64,000 nucleotides of DNA from the NCBI GenBank assembly GCA_964430565.1, contig CAYSFD010000018.1, forward strand, positions 184,216 through 248,215. Direction: 5' to 3'. Source of the DNA: VBDM01 sp964430565 (GTDB lineage: Bacteria > Pseudomonadota > Gammaproteobacteria > Burkholderiales > SG8-39). The first letter of the stretch is position 1. Every line of letters begins with the position of its first letter. The notes beneath the pieces were generated by a model, which saw only the letters and a list, made by a program, of their open reading frames with translations, was not told the DNA's origin and did not search any database. Position numbers and translations under genes: made by a program. Positions 63,867 through 64,000 of this stretch are shown here, one piece after another.

Positions 63867-64000
63867 CCCACTTTGGCCGCGAGCCGGGTAACCAGTTCGT
63901 CGACCGCTCCACGCGGCAGCTTGCCGGTCTCGTTGCGCGGCAGGGCTTCGACAAAACAAAGCGGGCGGGGAAGAAAAGCAGGGTCGATGCGCTCGCGCAG
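63863..64000 (-). CDS. AMP-dependent acyl ligase, C-terminal 45 residues
   Basis: Open to the right edge. The last residues read IDPAFLPRPLCFVEALPRNE, then TGKLPRGAV, the adenylate-forming-enzyme ending with its catalytic lysine (NETGKLPR). By position it is the starter-activating ligase of the polyene cluster. The rest lies outside the window. Confidence 0.72.
   Translation of the reverse strand: MRERIDPAFLPRPLCFVEALPRNETGKLPRGAVDELVTRLAAKVG

Overview
The window looks like the chromosome of a high-GC betaproteobacterium. The evidence is the rpsF-priB-rpsR-rplI-dnaB order, rnr-rlmB, a tRNA-Leu(CAG), and gene families typical of that class. No rRNA, CRISPR array, insertion sequence or phage was seen. 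The left three quarters is an accessory region for energy metabolism and stress; the right quarter (from about 48.2 kb) is mostly housekeeping, ending in part of an aryl-polyene-like biosynthetic cluster.

Layout. 1-2.2 kb: 5' part of an OmcA/MtrC-type multiheme lipoprotein cytochrome. 2.3-3.8 kb: a junction of gene fragments (phosphoribosyltransferase tail, cstA head) running into an ArsA-type ATPase with no clear start. 3.9-11.3 kb: an operon for acyl-CoA synthetase, 2-oxoacid dehydrogenase E1alpha/E1beta/E2, acyl carrier protein, a second acyl-CoA ligase and a GNAT acetyltransferase, facing an ADP-forming CoA ligase-GNAT fusion. 14.4-22.6 kb: Hsp20, PRPP synthetase, hydrolase, phosphoribosyltransferase, nicotinate phosphoribosyltransferase, a helical protein with a UbiB-type kinase, and a universal stress protein. 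22.7-33.5 kb: an APH/P-loop kinase fusion, a UbiA/MenA prenyltransferase and a complete V/A-type ATPase operon. 33.8-46.4 kb: a cytochrome region with a CbcL-like nonaheme-c/cytochrome-b fusion, a hexaheme c/FeS/NrfD set, two tetrahemes, a diheme, three near-identical small cytochromes c, a hemerythrin and a universal stress protein. 46.5-48.2 kb: an FAD oxidoreductase and a TctC/IlvD fragment junction. 48.3-58.5 kb: phosphatase, FecR protein, dnaB, ribosomal genes, TAXI protein, rlmB, rnr and tRNA. 58.6-64 kb: MipA/OmpV protein, then the polyene-type genes.

What ties the accessory part together is a set of eleven palindromes of the form TTGAY-N4-RTCAA (FNR/ANR/DNR-type boxes), nearly all in front of accessory operons and most with a -10-like hexamer at class II spacing. 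They sit before the cytochromes, stress proteins, the PRPP/NAD genes, the ATPase and the fragment-joined operon, and none lies in the housekeeping quarter. My reading is a local oxygen- or NO-responsive regulon that switches on a quinol-to-multiheme-cytochrome chain (possibly reaching the cell surface), an alternative ATPase, acyl-CoA production and stress tolerance. At least six gene stubs in the same region, several of them pieces of the same families, show that it has been reshaped by duplication and deletion.
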